Positions 53,477 to 63,535 of a stretch of 64,000 nt of DNA are shown here, piece after piece; the first letter of the stretch is position 1; the number at the start of each line of letters is the position of its first letter. The notes beneath the pieces were generated by a model that was given only the letters and a program-made list of their open reading frames with translations, searched no databases and had not been told where the DNA came from. A program made the position numbers and the translations under genes. The stretch is taken from contig JAUJNX010000006.1 in the NCBI GenBank assembly GCA_030447925.1, forward strand, positions 83,820 through 147,819. The letters run 5' to 3'. This DNA is from Egibacteraceae bacterium (lineage in GTDB: Bacteria; Actinomycetota; Nitriliruptoria; Euzebyales; Egibacteraceae).

Positions 53477-53594
53477 CACGCCGATCCTGAGGTTGACATA
53501 ACTGTAAGCCTCGACTCGAGGGTGAAGGTCTGTCGCAGATCCCAGCAGGTCTGCCGGAACGACCCAATCGGGTGGGGCATTCGAGGAGAGCGCC

Positions 53595-54731
53595 GTGGCG
53601 GCACCCCAGAACTACTTGGCGGTCATCAAGGTCGTCGGCATCGGTGGCGGTGGAACCAATGCCGTCAACCGCATGATCGAGGGCGGTTTGAAGGGCGTGG
53701 AGTTCATCGCCATCAACACCGATGCCCAGGCGCTGTTGATGTCCGACGCCGATGTGAAGTTGGACGTCGGGCGCGATCTGACCCGTGGCCTGGGCGCCGG
53801 CGCCAACCCCGAGGTGGGCCGCAAGGCCGCCGAGGAGCACCGCGACGAGATCGAAGAGGTGCTGAAGGGCGCCGACATGGTCTTCGTCACCGCGGGCGAG
53901 GGCGGCGGCACCGGCACGGGCGGCGCGCCCGTGATCGCCGAGATCGCCAAGTCCATGGGCACGCTCACGATCGGCGTCGTCACCCGTCCATTCACCTTCG
54001 AGGGACGGCGGCGCGGGCAGCAGGCGGAACGGGGCATCGACAAGCTGCGCGAAGCGGTCGACACCCTGATCGTCATCCCCAACGACCGCCTGCTGGAGAT
54101 CTCCGACGAGGAGACCTCGATGCTCGCGGCGTTCAAGCTCGCGGACAATGTGCTGTTGCAGGGCGTGCAGGGCATCACGGACCTGATCACCACGCCGGGA
54201 TTGATCAACACCGACTTCGCCGACGTGTCGACCGTGATGCGCGACGCCGGCAGCGCATTGATGGGCATCGGCCGCGCGCGCGGCGAGAACAGGGCACTGG
54301 AGGCCGCGCGCATGGCGATCAGCTCACCGCTGCTGGAGGCGTCCATCGACGGCGCGCGCGGGGTGATCCTCACCATCGCGGGCGGCAGCGACCTGGGGCT
54401 GCACGAGGTGAACGAGGCGGCCGACATCATCGCGGAGGGCGCCGACCCCGACGCCAACATCATCTTCGGCGCGGTGATCGACGACGGGCTCGGCGACGAG
54501 GTCAAGGTCACCGTGATCGCGGCCGGCTTCGCCGACACCAACGACGCCGACCACCGCATCGACCACCCCGCGGCCGGGCGGCTCCGCCCCGTCGAGCGGC
54601 GCGACCCGCCGCCGCCCGCCCCGCCGCGGGCGCTGCAGGACGCGCCGGAGGCCCGCCGCGGCGGGGAGCGCCCGCCGATCGTGCTGGACGCCGACGAGGA
54701 CCTCGACATCCCCTCGTTCCTGCGCCGATGA
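53595..54731 (+). CDS. ftsZ: FtsZ, tubulin-like division GTPase
   Basis: 378 residues from a GTG. GTP-binding signature [62 protein letters not shown], catalytic T7 loop [10 protein letters not shown]. Linker is short (Pro/Arg/Asp-rich) and the C-terminal peptide DIPSFLRR is intact. It polymerises into the Z ring and recruits SepF, whose gene is three genes downstream. Base usage is less extreme in GC than its neighbours, as in many highly expressed genes. Coupled with pgeF by ATGA. Confidence 0.98.
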   Translation: MAAPQNYLAVIKVVGIGGGGTNAVNRMIEGGLKGVEFIAINTDAQALLMSDADVKLDVGRDLTRGLGAGANPEVGRKAAEEHRDEIEEVLKGADMVFVTAGEGGGTGTGGAPVIAEIAKSMGTLTIGVVTRPFTFEGRRRGQQAERGIDKLREAVDTLIVIPNDRLLEISDEETSMLAAFKLADNVLLQGVQGITDLITTPGLINTDFADVSTVMRDAGSALMGIGRARGENRALEAARMAISSPLLEASIDGARGVILTIAGGSDLGLHEVNEAADIIAEGADPDANIIFGAVIDDGLGDEVKVTVIAAGFADTNDADHRIDHPAAGRLRPVERRDPPPPAPPRALQDAPEARRGGERPPIVLDADEDLDIPSFLRR

Positions 54732-55624
54732 CCGTCCCCGCCGTGGCAACGGGCCGGGCACCGCTGCAGGTGGCGGTGCCCGAGGACCCCGCGGCGCGGG
54801 CGGCCTTCTCTCGCCGCGACGCGGACCCGGTCCGGGCGGAGGCGGACAACGTCTCCCTGCTGGTCGGCGCCGGCCTGCCCGGCAACGCCCTAGCGGCGCG
54901 GTCCCGGCTGGCGGCGGCGGTCGGGCTCACCCCCGGCGACGTCGTCTGGGGGCGCCAGGTGCACGGCGCGGGGGTCGCGGTCGTGGGCGCCGGCGAGCGC
55001 GGGCTGGGCGCCCGCGACGCGGCCCACGCGCTGCCCGACGTCGACGCCCTGGTGACCTTCACCCCCGGCGTCGGCGTGGCGGTGCTCGCCGCCGACTGCG
55101 TGCCGCTGCTGCTGGTCGACCCGGGCCGCGGGGTGGCCGCCGTCCACGCGGGGCGCTCCGGGCTGCACGCCGGGGTCGTCGGCGCGGCCCTGTCGGCCCT
55201 GCTGGCCGGTCCGCGCGCCACCCGCGGCGGGACCACCGCCGCCACGGCGGGGCCGGGACCGGGCGAGCCGCTGGACGGGGCGGACCGGCTGGTCGCGCTG
55301 GTGGGGCCCGCCATCGGCGGGTGCTGCTACGAGGTGCCCGCGGACCTCCAGGAGGAGGTCGCGTCGGTGCGCCCCGCTGCGCGGTCGACCACGCGGTGGG
55401 GGACGCCCAGCCTCGATGTCGGGTCGGGGGTCACCGCGGACCTGGCCGCTGCGGGGGTCCGCCGGACGGAGCGGATCGGCGGGTGCACGGCCTGCGGCGA
55501 GCCCGACTGGTTCAGCGCCCGTGCCAGCGCGCCCGAGGCGACTAGACTCGGGCGCTCCACGCCGGTCGGGCGGCATGCGGGCATCGTCTGCCGTCTCGAC
55601 GGTCTCGACCCAGAGTTGAGGTAG
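54728..55624 (+). CDS. pgeF: PgeF, purine nucleoside/laccase-domain protein
   Basis: 298 residues from an ATG overlapping ftsZ's stop. Zinc site of the YfiH (polyphenol oxidase, DUF152) family: [34 protein letters not shown], and IGGCCYEVP, later [13 protein letters not shown]. In Escherichia coli the homologue corrects a wrong L-Ser in the peptidoglycan precursor; it also has adenosine deaminase and phosphorylase activity. Position after ftsZ is conserved in Actinomycetota. Confidence 0.92.
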   Translation: MTVPAVATGRAPLQVAVPEDPAARAAFSRRDADPVRAEADNVSLLVGAGLPGNALAARSRLAAAVGLTPGDVVWGRQVHGAGVAVVGAGERGLGARDAAHALPDVDALVTFTPGVGVAVLAADCVPLLLVDPGRGVAAVHAGRSGLHAGVVGAALSALLAGPRATRGGTTAATAGPGPGEPLDGADRLVALVGPAIGGCCYEVPADLQEEVASVRPAARSTTRWGTPSLDVGSGVTADLAAAGVRRTERIGGCTACGEPDWFSARASAPEATRLGRSTPVGRHAGIVCRLDGLDPELR

Positions 55625-55642
55625 CGTACCAGCGCGTCCACG

Positions 55643-56359
55643 ATGAGCGGTGCTCGAACGACCACCCTGCACCAGCCCGACTCCGACGACGGGGGCACGG
55701 GTCAACTGGCCGCTCGCCTGGCGGCGGTCCGCGACCGCATCGCGGCCGCGGCGCGCAGGTCCGGCCGCGACCCGGAGGCGGTCACCCTGGTCGCGGTCAG
55801 CAAGGACGTGGACCCGGACCGGGTCCTGGCCGCCGCGCGCGGCGGGCAGCGCGACTTCGGGGAGAGCAAGGCGCAGCAGCTGGTCGCCAAGCGGGCGGTC
55901 GTGCCGGGCGTCACCTGGCACTTCGTCGGCCGGCTCCAGCGCAACAAGGTCGACCAGGTCGTCGGGGCGGTCGACCTCGTGCACTCGGTCGACCGCCTCG
56001 AGCTGGCCCAGGCGATCGACCGGCGGGCGGCGCGCGCCGGGGTCGTGCAGCGGGTGCTGCTCCAGGTCAACGTGGCCGGCGACCCGGCCAAGGCGGGGAT
56101 CGCACCGCGCGACCTGCCGGCCCTGCTGGAGGCCGTGCGGGCCCTCGGCGGGGTCAGCTGCGACGGGCTGATGACCGTGCCGGCGCAGGGGGTCGACCCC
56201 CGCCCGGCCTTCGTCGCGCTGCGGGCGCTGCGCGACGGGCTCGGGCTGGCGCACCTGTCCATGGGGATGTCCGACGACTTCGAGGCAGCGGTCGAGGAGG
56301 GCGCGACGGTCGTCCGCGTCGGCCGCGCCGTCTTCGGGGACCGCACGGCGCCGGGTTGA
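55643..56359 (+). CDS. PLP homeostasis protein YggS/PROSC
   Basis: 238 residues from an ATG at 55643. LVAVSKDVDPDRVLAA holds the PLP-binding Lys, then DFGESKAQQLVAKRAV, WHFVGRLQRNKVDQVV, VLLQVNVAGDPAKAG and LSMGMSDDFEAAVEEGATVVRVGRAVFG. A single-domain alanine-racemase-like barrel that balances pyridoxal phosphate; no racemase activity. Gene order ftsZ-pgeF-yggS-sepF is typical. Confidence 0.95.
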   Translation: MSGARTTTLHQPDSDDGGTGQLAARLAAVRDRIAAAARRSGRDPEAVTLVAVSKDVDPDRVLAAARGGQRDFGESKAQQLVAKRAVVPGVTWHFVGRLQRNKVDQVVGAVDLVHSVDRLELAQAIDRRAARAGVVQRVLLQVNVAGDPAKAGIAPRDLPALLEAVRALGGVSCDGLMTVPAQGVDPRPAFVALRALRDGLGLAHLSMGMSDDFEAAVEEGATVVRVGRAVFGDRTAPG

Positions 56360-56382
56360 GACCGCACAGCAGGGGAGCAGGG

Positions 56383-56961
56383 ATGTCGCAGATGTGGAAG
56401 CGGATGGGGTCCTTCCTGGGACTCGTCGAGGAGTACGACGACGACTACCGGGACGACGACGACGATGACGTCCGGCCGCGCGCGGCGGACCGCGAGGCGC
56501 CGGCCGCCGCGCCCGTCGCGCGCGCCGAGCCGTCCAACGTCCGGCGGATCGCGCCGGTGCGGGGCGAGGTCGAGCGGCCCGTGCGCGCGGGCGGGGGCGC
56601 CACCGCCGTCGCGCTGCAGGACCCGCCGGAGACGGTGCGGGTCCCCGCGCCCCGGCCCACCCCGCCGCCACCCGCGCCGGCCTCCGCGAAGGTCCACCTC
56701 ACGGAGCCGACCACCTTCAACGACGTGGAGGAGGTCGGCGAGCACTTCCGCGACGGCGTGGCGGTGATCATGAACCTGCAGGGCGCGGGGGAGAACGTGG
56801 CGAAGCGCCTGCTGGACTTTGCCAGCGGCCTCATCTTCGGCCTCGACGGGCGCATCGAGCGGGTCGGTGACAGGGTGTTCCTGTTGACGCCACTCGGTGT
56901 GGAGGTGTCGACTGAAGAACGACGGCGACTGTCCGAACGCGGATTCTTCAACCAGGCGTGA
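56383..56961 (+). CDS. sepF: SepF, FtsZ membrane tether
   Basis: 192 residues from an ATG at 56383 with AGGGGAGCAGGG upstream. N-terminal amphipathic membrane-binding helix (SQMWKRMGSFLGLVEEY), a very acidic stretch (DDDYRDDDDDDV), a long Pro-rich linker, then the SepF domain: LTEPTTFNDVEEVGEHFRDG, VIMNLQGAGENVAKRLLDFASGLIFGLDGRIERV and FLLTPLGVEVS. Binds the FtsZ C-terminal peptide and replaces FtsA in these bacteria. Confidence 0.95.
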   Translation: MSQMWKRMGSFLGLVEEYDDDYRDDDDDDVRPRAADREAPAAAPVARAEPSNVRRIAPVRGEVERPVRAGGGATAVALQDPPETVRVPAPRPTPPPPAPASAKVHLTEPTTFNDVEEVGEHFRDGVAVIMNLQGAGENVAKRLLDFASGLIFGLDGRIERVGDRVFLLTPLGVEVSTEERRRLSERGFFNQA

Positions 56962-57221
56962 TGGTGATCATACTCGAGGTTCTGTGTTTCCTGCTCACTC
57001 TGTACTACTTCATCCTGATCGCCAGGATCATTCTGTCGTTCGTCCAGCGACCGCCGGAGCCGCTCCTGCCGCTGGTGCGGGGCATCCGGGCGGTCACCGA
57101 TCCAGTGCTCGACCCGCTCCGCCGCCTCATCCCGCCGCTGCAGACCGGAGCCGTGGCATTCGACTTGTCCCCGATCATCCTTTTCATCGGGATTCGTGTC
57201 CTCCAAGCCGTGATCTGCTAG
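56961..57221 (+). CDS. YggT family membrane protein
   Basis: 86 residues; ATG at 56961 overlaps the sepF stop (TGATG); a GTG at 56958 would add one residue. Two membrane segments: VIILEVLCFLLTLYYFILIARIILSF and AFDLSPIILFIGIRVLQAVI. Between them PLVRGIRAVTDPVLDPLRRLIPP is the YggT loop. Role in division or ion tolerance is not settled. It lies between sepF and divIVA as in many Actinomycetota. Confidence 0.92.
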   Translation: MVIILEVLCFLLTLYYFILIARIILSFVQRPPEPLLPLVRGIRAVTDPVLDPLRRLIPPLQTGAVAFDLSPIILFIGIRVLQAVIC

Positions 57222-57258
57222 GGATCCGCGCGTGATCTGCTGCCCCGGGGGGTTCTAG

Positions 57259-58989
57259 ATGCCGCTCACCGCCAACGACGTCGTCAACAGACAGTTCAAG
57301 TCAGCGCTCCGCGGCTACGACCGCGAGGACGTCGACACGTTCCTCGACGAGGTCGCCGACCGCATCAGCGCGCTGACGCGGGAGCGTGACGTCTTCGCGG
57401 CAGAGCTGCGCAAGGCCCAGCAGCAGGTGTCCCAGGCCCCGCCGCAGGCCGCGGCGCCGCCGCCGTCGTCGGCGATGGAGGACGACGGCCTGCTGAAGCG
57501 CACGCTGCTCGCCGCCCAGCGCACCAGCGACGCGATGGTCGCCGAGGCCCGGCGCACGGCCGAGGACACCGTCGCCTCCGCCCGCGCGGAGGCCGACCGC
57601 CTCATCGGCGAGGCGCGCCAGCAGGTCGACCCCCTGATCCGCGACGCCCACGCGGAGGCGGAGCGCATCGTCGCGGAGGCCCGCTCGGTCGCCGCGCCGA
57701 TCGTGCGCGAGGCGGAGCAGGAGGCCGAGCGCCTGCTGGTCCAGGCGCGCGCGGAGGCCGAACCGATCGTCCGCGACGCCCGCGCCCGGGCGGAGCGCCT
57801 GCTCGCAGAGGCGCGCCAGGAGGCCGAGCCGCTGGTCCCGCGGGCGCGGACCGAGGCCAGCCGCCTGCTCGACGAGGCGCTGGAGGAGGCCGACCGGCTG
57901 CGCGGCGAGGCGCGCGCGGAGGTCGAGCACCTGGTCCCGCAGGCCCGCGCGGAGGCGGAGCGCCTGGTGCGCGAGGCCCGCGCGGAGGCCGCCCGCACCA
58001 TCAAGGAGGCCCGCGACGAGGCCGAGCCGCTGGTGCGCAACGCCCACGCGGAGGCCGAGCGGGTGCTCGCCGAGGCCCACGGCGAGGCGGAGCCGCTGCT
58101 GCGCCGCGCCCGCGCGGAGGCGGAGCGGCTGGTGACCGAGGCGCACGCCGAGGCCGACCCGCTGGTCCCGACCGCCCGCGCGGAGGCCGAGCGCCTGCGC
58201 AACGAGAGCCGGGCCGAGGCCGACCGCGTCCTCACCGAGGCGCTCGCGGAGGCCGAGCAGGTCCTCAACGAGGCCCGCGCCGAGGCCGACCCGCTGGTCC
58301 CCACCGCCCGCGCCGAGGCCGACCGCCTGCTGCGCGAGGCGCACGCCGAGGCCGACCCGCTGGTGCCGACCGCCCGCCAGGAGGCCGAGCGCCTGCGGTC
58401 GGAGAGCCGCGCGGAGGCCGAGCGGCTGCGCTCGGAGAGCCGCGCGGAGGCCGAGCGGCTGCTGACCGAGGCGCGCGCCAAGGTCGAGCGCACGATCAGC
58501 GAGGCGAAGAAGCAGGCCGGCGAGCTCATGGCCACCACGCGCCAGCAGGCCGCGCAGGAGCAGGAGGCGGCGCGCGTCTCCGCCGACCGCGTCCGCACCG
58601 CCATCGAGGAGCTGCGCCGCTTCCGGGCGGACTACCACGAGCGCGTGCGGGAGGTCGTCGCCGAGCAGATGAACGCGCTCGACCGCATCGGCGACATCCC
58701 CGAGCTGCCCAGCGGGCTGGACGGGGTCGCCCAGCTCGTGGCACAGGAGCGCGGCGACGCCCCGGTGGCCGCCGCGCGCGGCGGGTCGGGATCGTGGAGC
58801 CCGTCGCCGTCGGCGTCGGGGGCGCCGGCCGGGTCCGGGACGGGATCGTCATGGGGGGCCACGACGGCCCCGCGGCGCTATGACCGGCGGGCCAACAGCG
58901 ACGAGACCCACCAGATGGCGGTGTCGCGGCTGGACCGCGAGGGCCGGCCGTACCGCGGCGACGACCGCGGCAGCGACAACGGCGCCTGA
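57259..58989 (+). CDS. divIVA: DivIVA/Wag31-like polar growth protein, unusually long
   Basis: 576 residues from an ATG at 57259. The N-terminal membrane-binding domain is typical: PLTANDVVNRQFKSALRGYDREDVDTFLDEVADRI. After a Pro-rich linker, residues 110-428 form 29 tandem 11-residue repeats, and a conventional coiled coil follows (RVRTAIEELRRFRADYHERV) with a Gly/Ser/Pro-rich tail. DivIVA/Wag31 normally has 200-400 residues. It recruits the elongation machinery to the poles and septum. Codons in the repeats are uniformly GC-rich. It begins 37 bp after yggT. Confidence 0.93.
   Translation: MPLTANDVVNRQFKSALRGYDREDVDTFLDEVADRISALTRERDVFAAELRKAQQQVSQAPPQAAAPPPSSAMEDDGLLKRTLLAAQRTSDAMVAEARRTAEDTVASARAEADRLIGEARQQVDPLIRDAHAEAERIVAEARSVAAPIVREAEQEAERLLVQARAEAEPIVRDARARAERLLAEARQEAEPLVPRARTEASRLLDEALEEADRLRGEARAEVEHLVPQARAEAERLVREARAEAARTIKEARDEAEPLVRNAHAEAERVLAEAHGEAEPLLRRARAEAERLVTEAHAEADPLVPTARAEAERLRNESRAEADRVLTEALAEAEQVLNEARAEADPLVPTARAEADRLLREAHAEADPLVPTARQEAERLRSESRAEAERLRSESRAEAERLLTEARAKVERTISEAKKQAGELMATTRQQAAQEQEAARVSADRVRTAIEELRRFRADYHERVREVVAEQMNALDRIGDIPELPSGLDGVAQLVAQERGDAPVAAARGGSGSWSPSPSASGAPAGSGTGSSWGATTAPRRYDRRANSDETHQMAVSRLDREGRPYRGDDRGSDNGA
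57586..58542 (+). repeat. 29-unit hendecad (33-bp) array inside divIVA
   Basis: Consensus AEAERLLxEAR, 11 residues; 29 contiguous units without gaps over residues 110-428. The second half has units AEADPLVPTAR at least three times. Many alternate units carry Pro after Asp/Glu (DPL, EPL), giving a 22-residue super-repeat. Units are imperfect at DNA level, so this is an old repeat rather than a copy error. Confidence 0.9.
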
Positions 58990-59031
58990 CACCGGACGCC
59001 CGGCGGGGAGGACGCCCCGCCGGGCACGCGG

Positions 59032-59616
59032 TCAGGTGGCGCGGCGGGCGCCGAGGCGGGCCGCGCGCTCCAGGGGGTGGCGGCTGTAGCCGTACGCGGC
59101 GTGGAGCGCGAGGTAGACGGGGGTGAACAGCGGGCCGAGCCGTTCCGCCTGCCGGGTGTGGACGAGCTCGTGGGCGAACAGGCGCCGGCCCGGGTCGACG
59201 CGCGCGACGACCACGTGGCCCAGGGTGATCGCGGCGAAGCCCCGCAGCCGCAGGACCGCCCCGGTCACCCCGCGCGCCGGGGCGAACAGCAGCACGCCGT
59301 CGCGGACGCGAGGCCGCGTGAGCCCCGCCGCGCCGACGAGCAGGCCGACGGCGGACGTCGGCGCCGCCCACAGGCGGACGGCGAGCGCGCCGCGGGGGAC
59401 CCCGGCGGGGCGGGCACCCAGCCCGCGAGGGCGCGCAGCGCCCGCGGCTCGCCCGGCGGGCCGAGCACCTGGGCATCGGGCCCGCCCGCCGGCGGTCGCC
59501 GCACGGCCTCCAGCGGCCACGGCGCCCCCGTCGGTCCACCCCGCCGCGCCCCGCCGCGGGCGCCCGCCGCCGGACCGCGACCGCGACCGCCACCCCCGCC
59601 GCCGCAGCACCGGCAC
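59032..59616 (-). CDS. HExxH-containing small protein (metallopeptidase-like)
   Basis: 194 codons as written; the N-terminal 80 are Gly/Arg/Pro-rich and doubtful. The C-terminal half is convincing: LWAAPTSAVGLLVGAAGL, DGVLLFAPARGVTGAVLRLRG, AITLGHVVVARVDPG, then LFAHELVHTRQAERLGPLFTPVYLALHAAYGYSRHP. HELVH is a HExxH zinc motif. The true start may be an ATG at 59644 (MRAGLAAAAGAGAAAA, in another frame), needing one shift. Probably a membrane-associated DUF4157-like protein; function unknown. Downstream of ileS. Confidence 0.6.
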   Translation of the reverse strand: MPVLRRRGWRSRSRSGGGRPRRGAAGWTDGGAVAAGGRAATAGGRARCPGARPAGRAAGAARPRGLGARPAGVPRGALAVRLWAAPTSAVGLLVGAAGLTRPRVRDGVLLFAPARGVTGAVLRLRGFAAITLGHVVVARVDPGRRLFAHELVHTRQAERLGPLFTPVYLALHAAYGYSRHPLERAARLGARRAT

Positions 59617-59643
59617 CGGCGGCTGCCGCCAGGCCCGCGCGCA

Positions 59644-62600
59644 TCAGTGCGTGCCGACGGCGAGCGCGGCGCGCAGGCCGTCGACCAGGTCGACGAGGTC
59701 GCCGTCGCCCGGCCCGGGCCGGCGGCGGTCCGGATGTCCCCCGGGGGCGCCCGCCCGGCGCGGCCCCCCACCGCGTGGTGGGCCTCCAGCGCGTCGGCCA
59801 CGTCGCCCTCGGCGGTGACCGCCAGCACGATGCGGTCGGCCAGGTCCAGGCCCGCGCGCTTGCGCAGGTCGTTGACGGCGCGCACGAGCTCGCGCGCGAT
59901 GCCCTCCAGCCGCAGGGGCCGGTCGACGTCGAGGTCCAGGGCGACGCTGGCCACGCCGTCGGCGGCGTAGCGCCAGCCCTCGGCCGGCTCCTCCAGCACC
60001 TGCACCTGCTCCTTGGTGACCCGGACGGTGCGGTCCTCCACGGTCAGCGTCGCGCTGCCCCACGCATCCAGGGCCAGCGCGATCGCGTCGGCGTCGGCGT
60101 CCTCGATCGCGGCCGCCACCCGCGGGGTGAGCTTGCCGAAGTCCGGCCCCAACGCCCGGAAGTTCGGCTTGAGGCGCAGGTTCACCAGGGCGGTGGCGCT
60201 GTCCACCAGCTCGACGGCCTTGACGTTCAGCTCCTCCGCGACGACGTCGCGGACGGCGTCGAAGCCCGCACGGTCCTCCGCGGGCAGCGTGACGATCGCC
60301 CGGCGCAGCGGCTGGCGCACCGGCACGTTGGCGTCGTTACGCGCCTGGCGACCCAGCCCGACCAGCCGGCGGGCGGACGCCATCGCCGTCCGCAGCCCGT
60401 CGTCGCGGGCGGCGTCGTCGGGCACCGGGAAGCGCAGGAGGTGGACGCTGTCGGGCGCCCCGGGGTCCACGTCGCGCACCAGGCGCTCGTAGAGCTCGTC
60501 GGCCAGGAACGGCGTGAACGGCGCGAGCAGGGCCGCGACGGTGACCAGGCACTCGTGCAGGGTCGCGAAGGCGTCGCCGGACGCGACGCCCTCCTGGGTC
60601 TTCCAGAAGCGCCCGCGGCTGCGCCGGACGTACCAGTTGGACAGATCGTCCAGGAACCCGGCGAGGCGCCGGCCGGCGGTGGTGGCGTCGAATTCCTCCA
60701 GCGCGGCGTCGACGGTCGCGACCACGTCGGCGAGCTCGGCCAGGACCCAGCGGTCCATGACCGGCCGCTCCGCGACCGGCGTGGCCGACCCGGGGGCGCC
60801 CGGCTCCCAGCCCTCCAGCCGCGCGTAGGTGGTGAAGAAGTAGTGGGTGTTCCACAGGGTCAGCAGGACCTTGCGGACGACCTCCTCCACGACCTTGTCA
60901 CCGACGCGGCGCGACGACCAGGGCGAGCCCTCGGTCAGCAGCAGCCAGCGCAGCGGGTCCGCGCCGTGGGCGCCGATCAGCTGCCACGGGTCGATGACGT
61001 TGCCGACCGACTTCGACATCTTCCGGCCGTCGGCGTCGACGATGTGGCCCAGGCACAGCACCGTGCGGTAGCTGGGCTGGCCGAACAGCAGCGTCCCGAT
61101 GGCGTGCAGGGAGTAGAACCACCCGCGGGTCTGGTCGATCGCCTCCGCGATGTAGTCGGCGGGGAAGCGCTCGGCCAGCAGCTCCTCGCTGCCGGGGACG
61201 TGGGGGTAGCCGAACTGGGCGAACGGCATGGACCCGCTGTCGTACCAGGCGTCGATCACCTCCGGCACCCGCCGCGACGTGCCCGTGCCGCCGCACTTGG
61301 GGCAGTCGATGGCGACGTCGTCGACGTGGGGGCGGTGCGGGTCGAGGGCCGACAGGTCCTGCCCGGCCAGCTCGCCCAGCTCCGCGAGCGACCCGACCGC
61401 GGTGACCTCGTCGCAGTCCTCGCAGCGCCACAGCGGCAGCGGCGTGCCCCAGTAGCGCTCGCGCGACAGCGCCCAGTCGACGTTGTTCTCCAGCCAGTCG
61501 CCGTAGCGGCCGTCGCGGATGTGCGGCGGGCGCCAGTCGATGCCCTGGTTGCCCTCGAGCAGCTGGTCGCGGATGCGGGTCGTCGCGATGTACCAGGAGG
61601 GCTTGGCGTAGTAGAGCAGCGGGGTGTGGCAGCGCCAGCAGAACGGGTAGGTGTGGCGGTACTCCTCGGCCCGCAGCAGCAGGCCGCGGTCGCGCAGGTC
61701 GGCCAGGATGTCGTCGTCGGCGTCCTTGACGAAGCGCCCGGCGAACGGCGTGACGCGCTGGTCGAAGCGGCCCTCCAGGTCGACCGGGTTGACCACGGGC
61801 ATGCCGTGCGCGCGCCCGACGCGCATGTCGTCCTCGCCGAAGGCCGGGGCGAGGTGGACGATGCCGGTGCCGTCGCCGGTGGTGACGAAGTCGGCGGTCA
61901 CCACGTAGTGCCAGTCCCCGGCGCCGTCGTCGGGCTGGACCAGGTCGTAGGGCGGCCGGTAGTGCACCCCGGCGAGGTCGGCGACCGGGACCTCGCGCAC
62001 GACCTCGGCGTCCTCGCCCAGCACCGGGCCCACGCGGTCGGCGGCCAGGACCAGCGGGAAGTCGTCGCCGGGGGCGCGCGCCAGCACGTAGCGGACCCCC
62101 GGCCCGACGGCGGCGGCGGTGTTGGAGACCAGCGTCCACGGGGTGGTCGTCCAGACCAGCAGGGAGGCGCCCGCCTCCGCCAGCCAGCCGTCCAGGACGG
62201 GCAGCCGGACGTAGGCGCTGGGGTCCACGGTCGTCTCGTAGCCCTGCGCGACCTCGTGGTCCGACAGCGCGGTGCCGCAGCGCGGGCAGTAGGGGACCAC
62301 GCGGTGGCCCTGGTAGATCAGGTCGCGGTCCCACAGCTGCTTGAGGGACCACCACACGCTCTCCACGTAGGGCGTGGACATCGTCCAGTAGGCGTCGTCG
62401 AGGTCGACCCAGTAGCCGATGCGCTCGGTCAGGTGCTGCCAGTCTTGGACGTAGCGGGTCACCGACTCGCGGCAGCGCGCGTTGAACTCCGCGACGCCGT
62501 AGGCCTCGATGTCCTGCTTGCGGGAGAAGCCGAGGACCTTCTCGACCTCCAGCTCCACGGGGATGCCGTGGCAGTCCCACCCGCCCTTGCGCGGGACCCG

Positions 62601-62834
62601 GTAGCCCTTCATCGTCCGGTGGCGCGGGAACACGTCCTTGAAGGTCCGCGGCTCCACGTGGTGGACCCCGGGCCGCCCGTTGGCGGTGGGCGGGCCCTCG
62701 TAGAAGCGGAACAGCGGGCCGTCCGCGGTCTGCTCCAGCGAGCGGCGGAAGACGTCGCGCTCGCGCCAGCGCGCGAGCACCTCCACCTCCAGCGCGGGGA
62801 AGTCGGGAGACTGCGGCACGGCCTCGAATGGCAT
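59644..62834 (-). CDS. ileS: Isoleucyl-tRNA synthetase, long (type 2) class, frameshifted near its end
   Basis: From an ATG at 62834 it encodes about 1060 residues. HIGH-like GRPGVHHVEPRTFKD in the N-terminal Rossmann fold, GPPTANG, editing domain (LLVWTTTPWTLVSNTAAAVG), KMSKS as KMSKSVGNVIDPW, zinc-binding CEDCDE and CPKCGGTG, tRNA-binding C-terminal part and the DUF5915 tail. GVHHV and GPPTANG indicate the eukaryote-like class. As written the frame passes 59644 and stops at 59265; one extra G near 59715 in GGCCCGGGCCGG restores DGDLVDLVDGLRAALAVGTH and the TGA at 59644, which overlaps a following ATG. Confidence 0.95.
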
Positions 62835-62884
62835 CGGCGAATCGTAGCGGTCGCCCGCAGCGGCCCCGCCGCTACGGTGGGCGC

Positions 62885-63523
62885 GTGAGCCGCCGACTCG
62901 CCCTCGTCGTCGTGCCGATCCTCCTGCTGTCGGCGGCCGGGATCGCCGCCATGGCGCTGACCCCCGTCCTGCTGCGCGACGCGCCGCTGGCGCTGCTGGT
63001 GCTCGAGGCCCGCAACCGCTACCTGCTGCTGGTCGCCGAGCGCGTCGACCTCGTGCCCTTCGTGGTCGTGGGCGTCCTGCGCCGGCTGGCCAGCGACCCC
63101 TTCTACTACCTGCTGGGCCGCTGGTACGGCGACGACGCCGTCCGCTGGGCGGCGGCGGGGCGCGGGGAGGAGCACCTGCGGCGCTTCCGGTCCGCCGTCG
63201 AGCACCCCTGGTTCGCGCGCCTGGCCGACGTCGCCGTCGTGCTGTTCCCCGGGGCCGTGGTCTGCACCCTGGCGGGGGCGGCGGGCATGTCGCCGCGGCG
63301 CTTCGCGGCGCTCGACGTCGCCGGGTCGATCGCGGTCGTGGTGGCCCTGCGCTGGCTGGCCGGGGTCGCCGCGGAGCCGATCGCGGCGGTCGTCGCCTTC
63401 AACGACGCCAACGCGGGCTGGCTGACCGCGGTCTTCGTCGCCGCGACCGCGGCGGTCCTGCTCCTGCAGCGCCGCCGCCCCGGCACCGGCCCGCGCCTGC
63501 GCGACATCGAGCGCCGCGACTAG
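62885..63523 (+). CDS. Multi-pass membrane protein (DedA/VTT-like)
   Basis: 212 residues from a GTG at 62885. Five to six hydrophobic segments. The segment LASDPFYYLLGRWYGDDAVRWAAAGRG followed by VVLFPGAVVCTLAGAAGMSPRRFAALDVAGS resembles the re-entrant loop part of DedA/VTT proteins, which act as lipid scramblases. The canonical R/E-F-x-P motif is partly changed (VVLFPGA). Divergent from ileS by 50 bp and 13 bp upstream of lspA in the same direction. Confidence 0.65.
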   Translation: MSRRLALVVVPILLLSAAGIAAMALTPVLLRDAPLALLVLEARNRYLLLVAERVDLVPFVVVGVLRRLASDPFYYLLGRWYGDDAVRWAAAGRGEEHLRRFRSAVEHPWFARLADVAVVLFPGAVVCTLAGAAGMSPRRFAALDVAGSIAVVVALRWLAGVAAEPIAAVVAFNDANAGWLTAVFVAATAAVLLLQRRRPGTGPRLRDIERRD

Positions 63524-63535
63524 AGTTCGGGGCCC

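Noticed and set aside
53493-53529. TTGACA at 53493 as the main ftsZ promoter
   Set aside because: No -10 box lies 16-19 bp downstream; I kept the TTGACC/TAAGGT pair as the better candidate and only mention this one.
57586-58542. 33-bp array considered as a CRISPR-like or minisatellite repeat
   Set aside because: Units have no unique spacers and stay in the divIVA reading frame with protein-level conservation, so it is a coding repeat.
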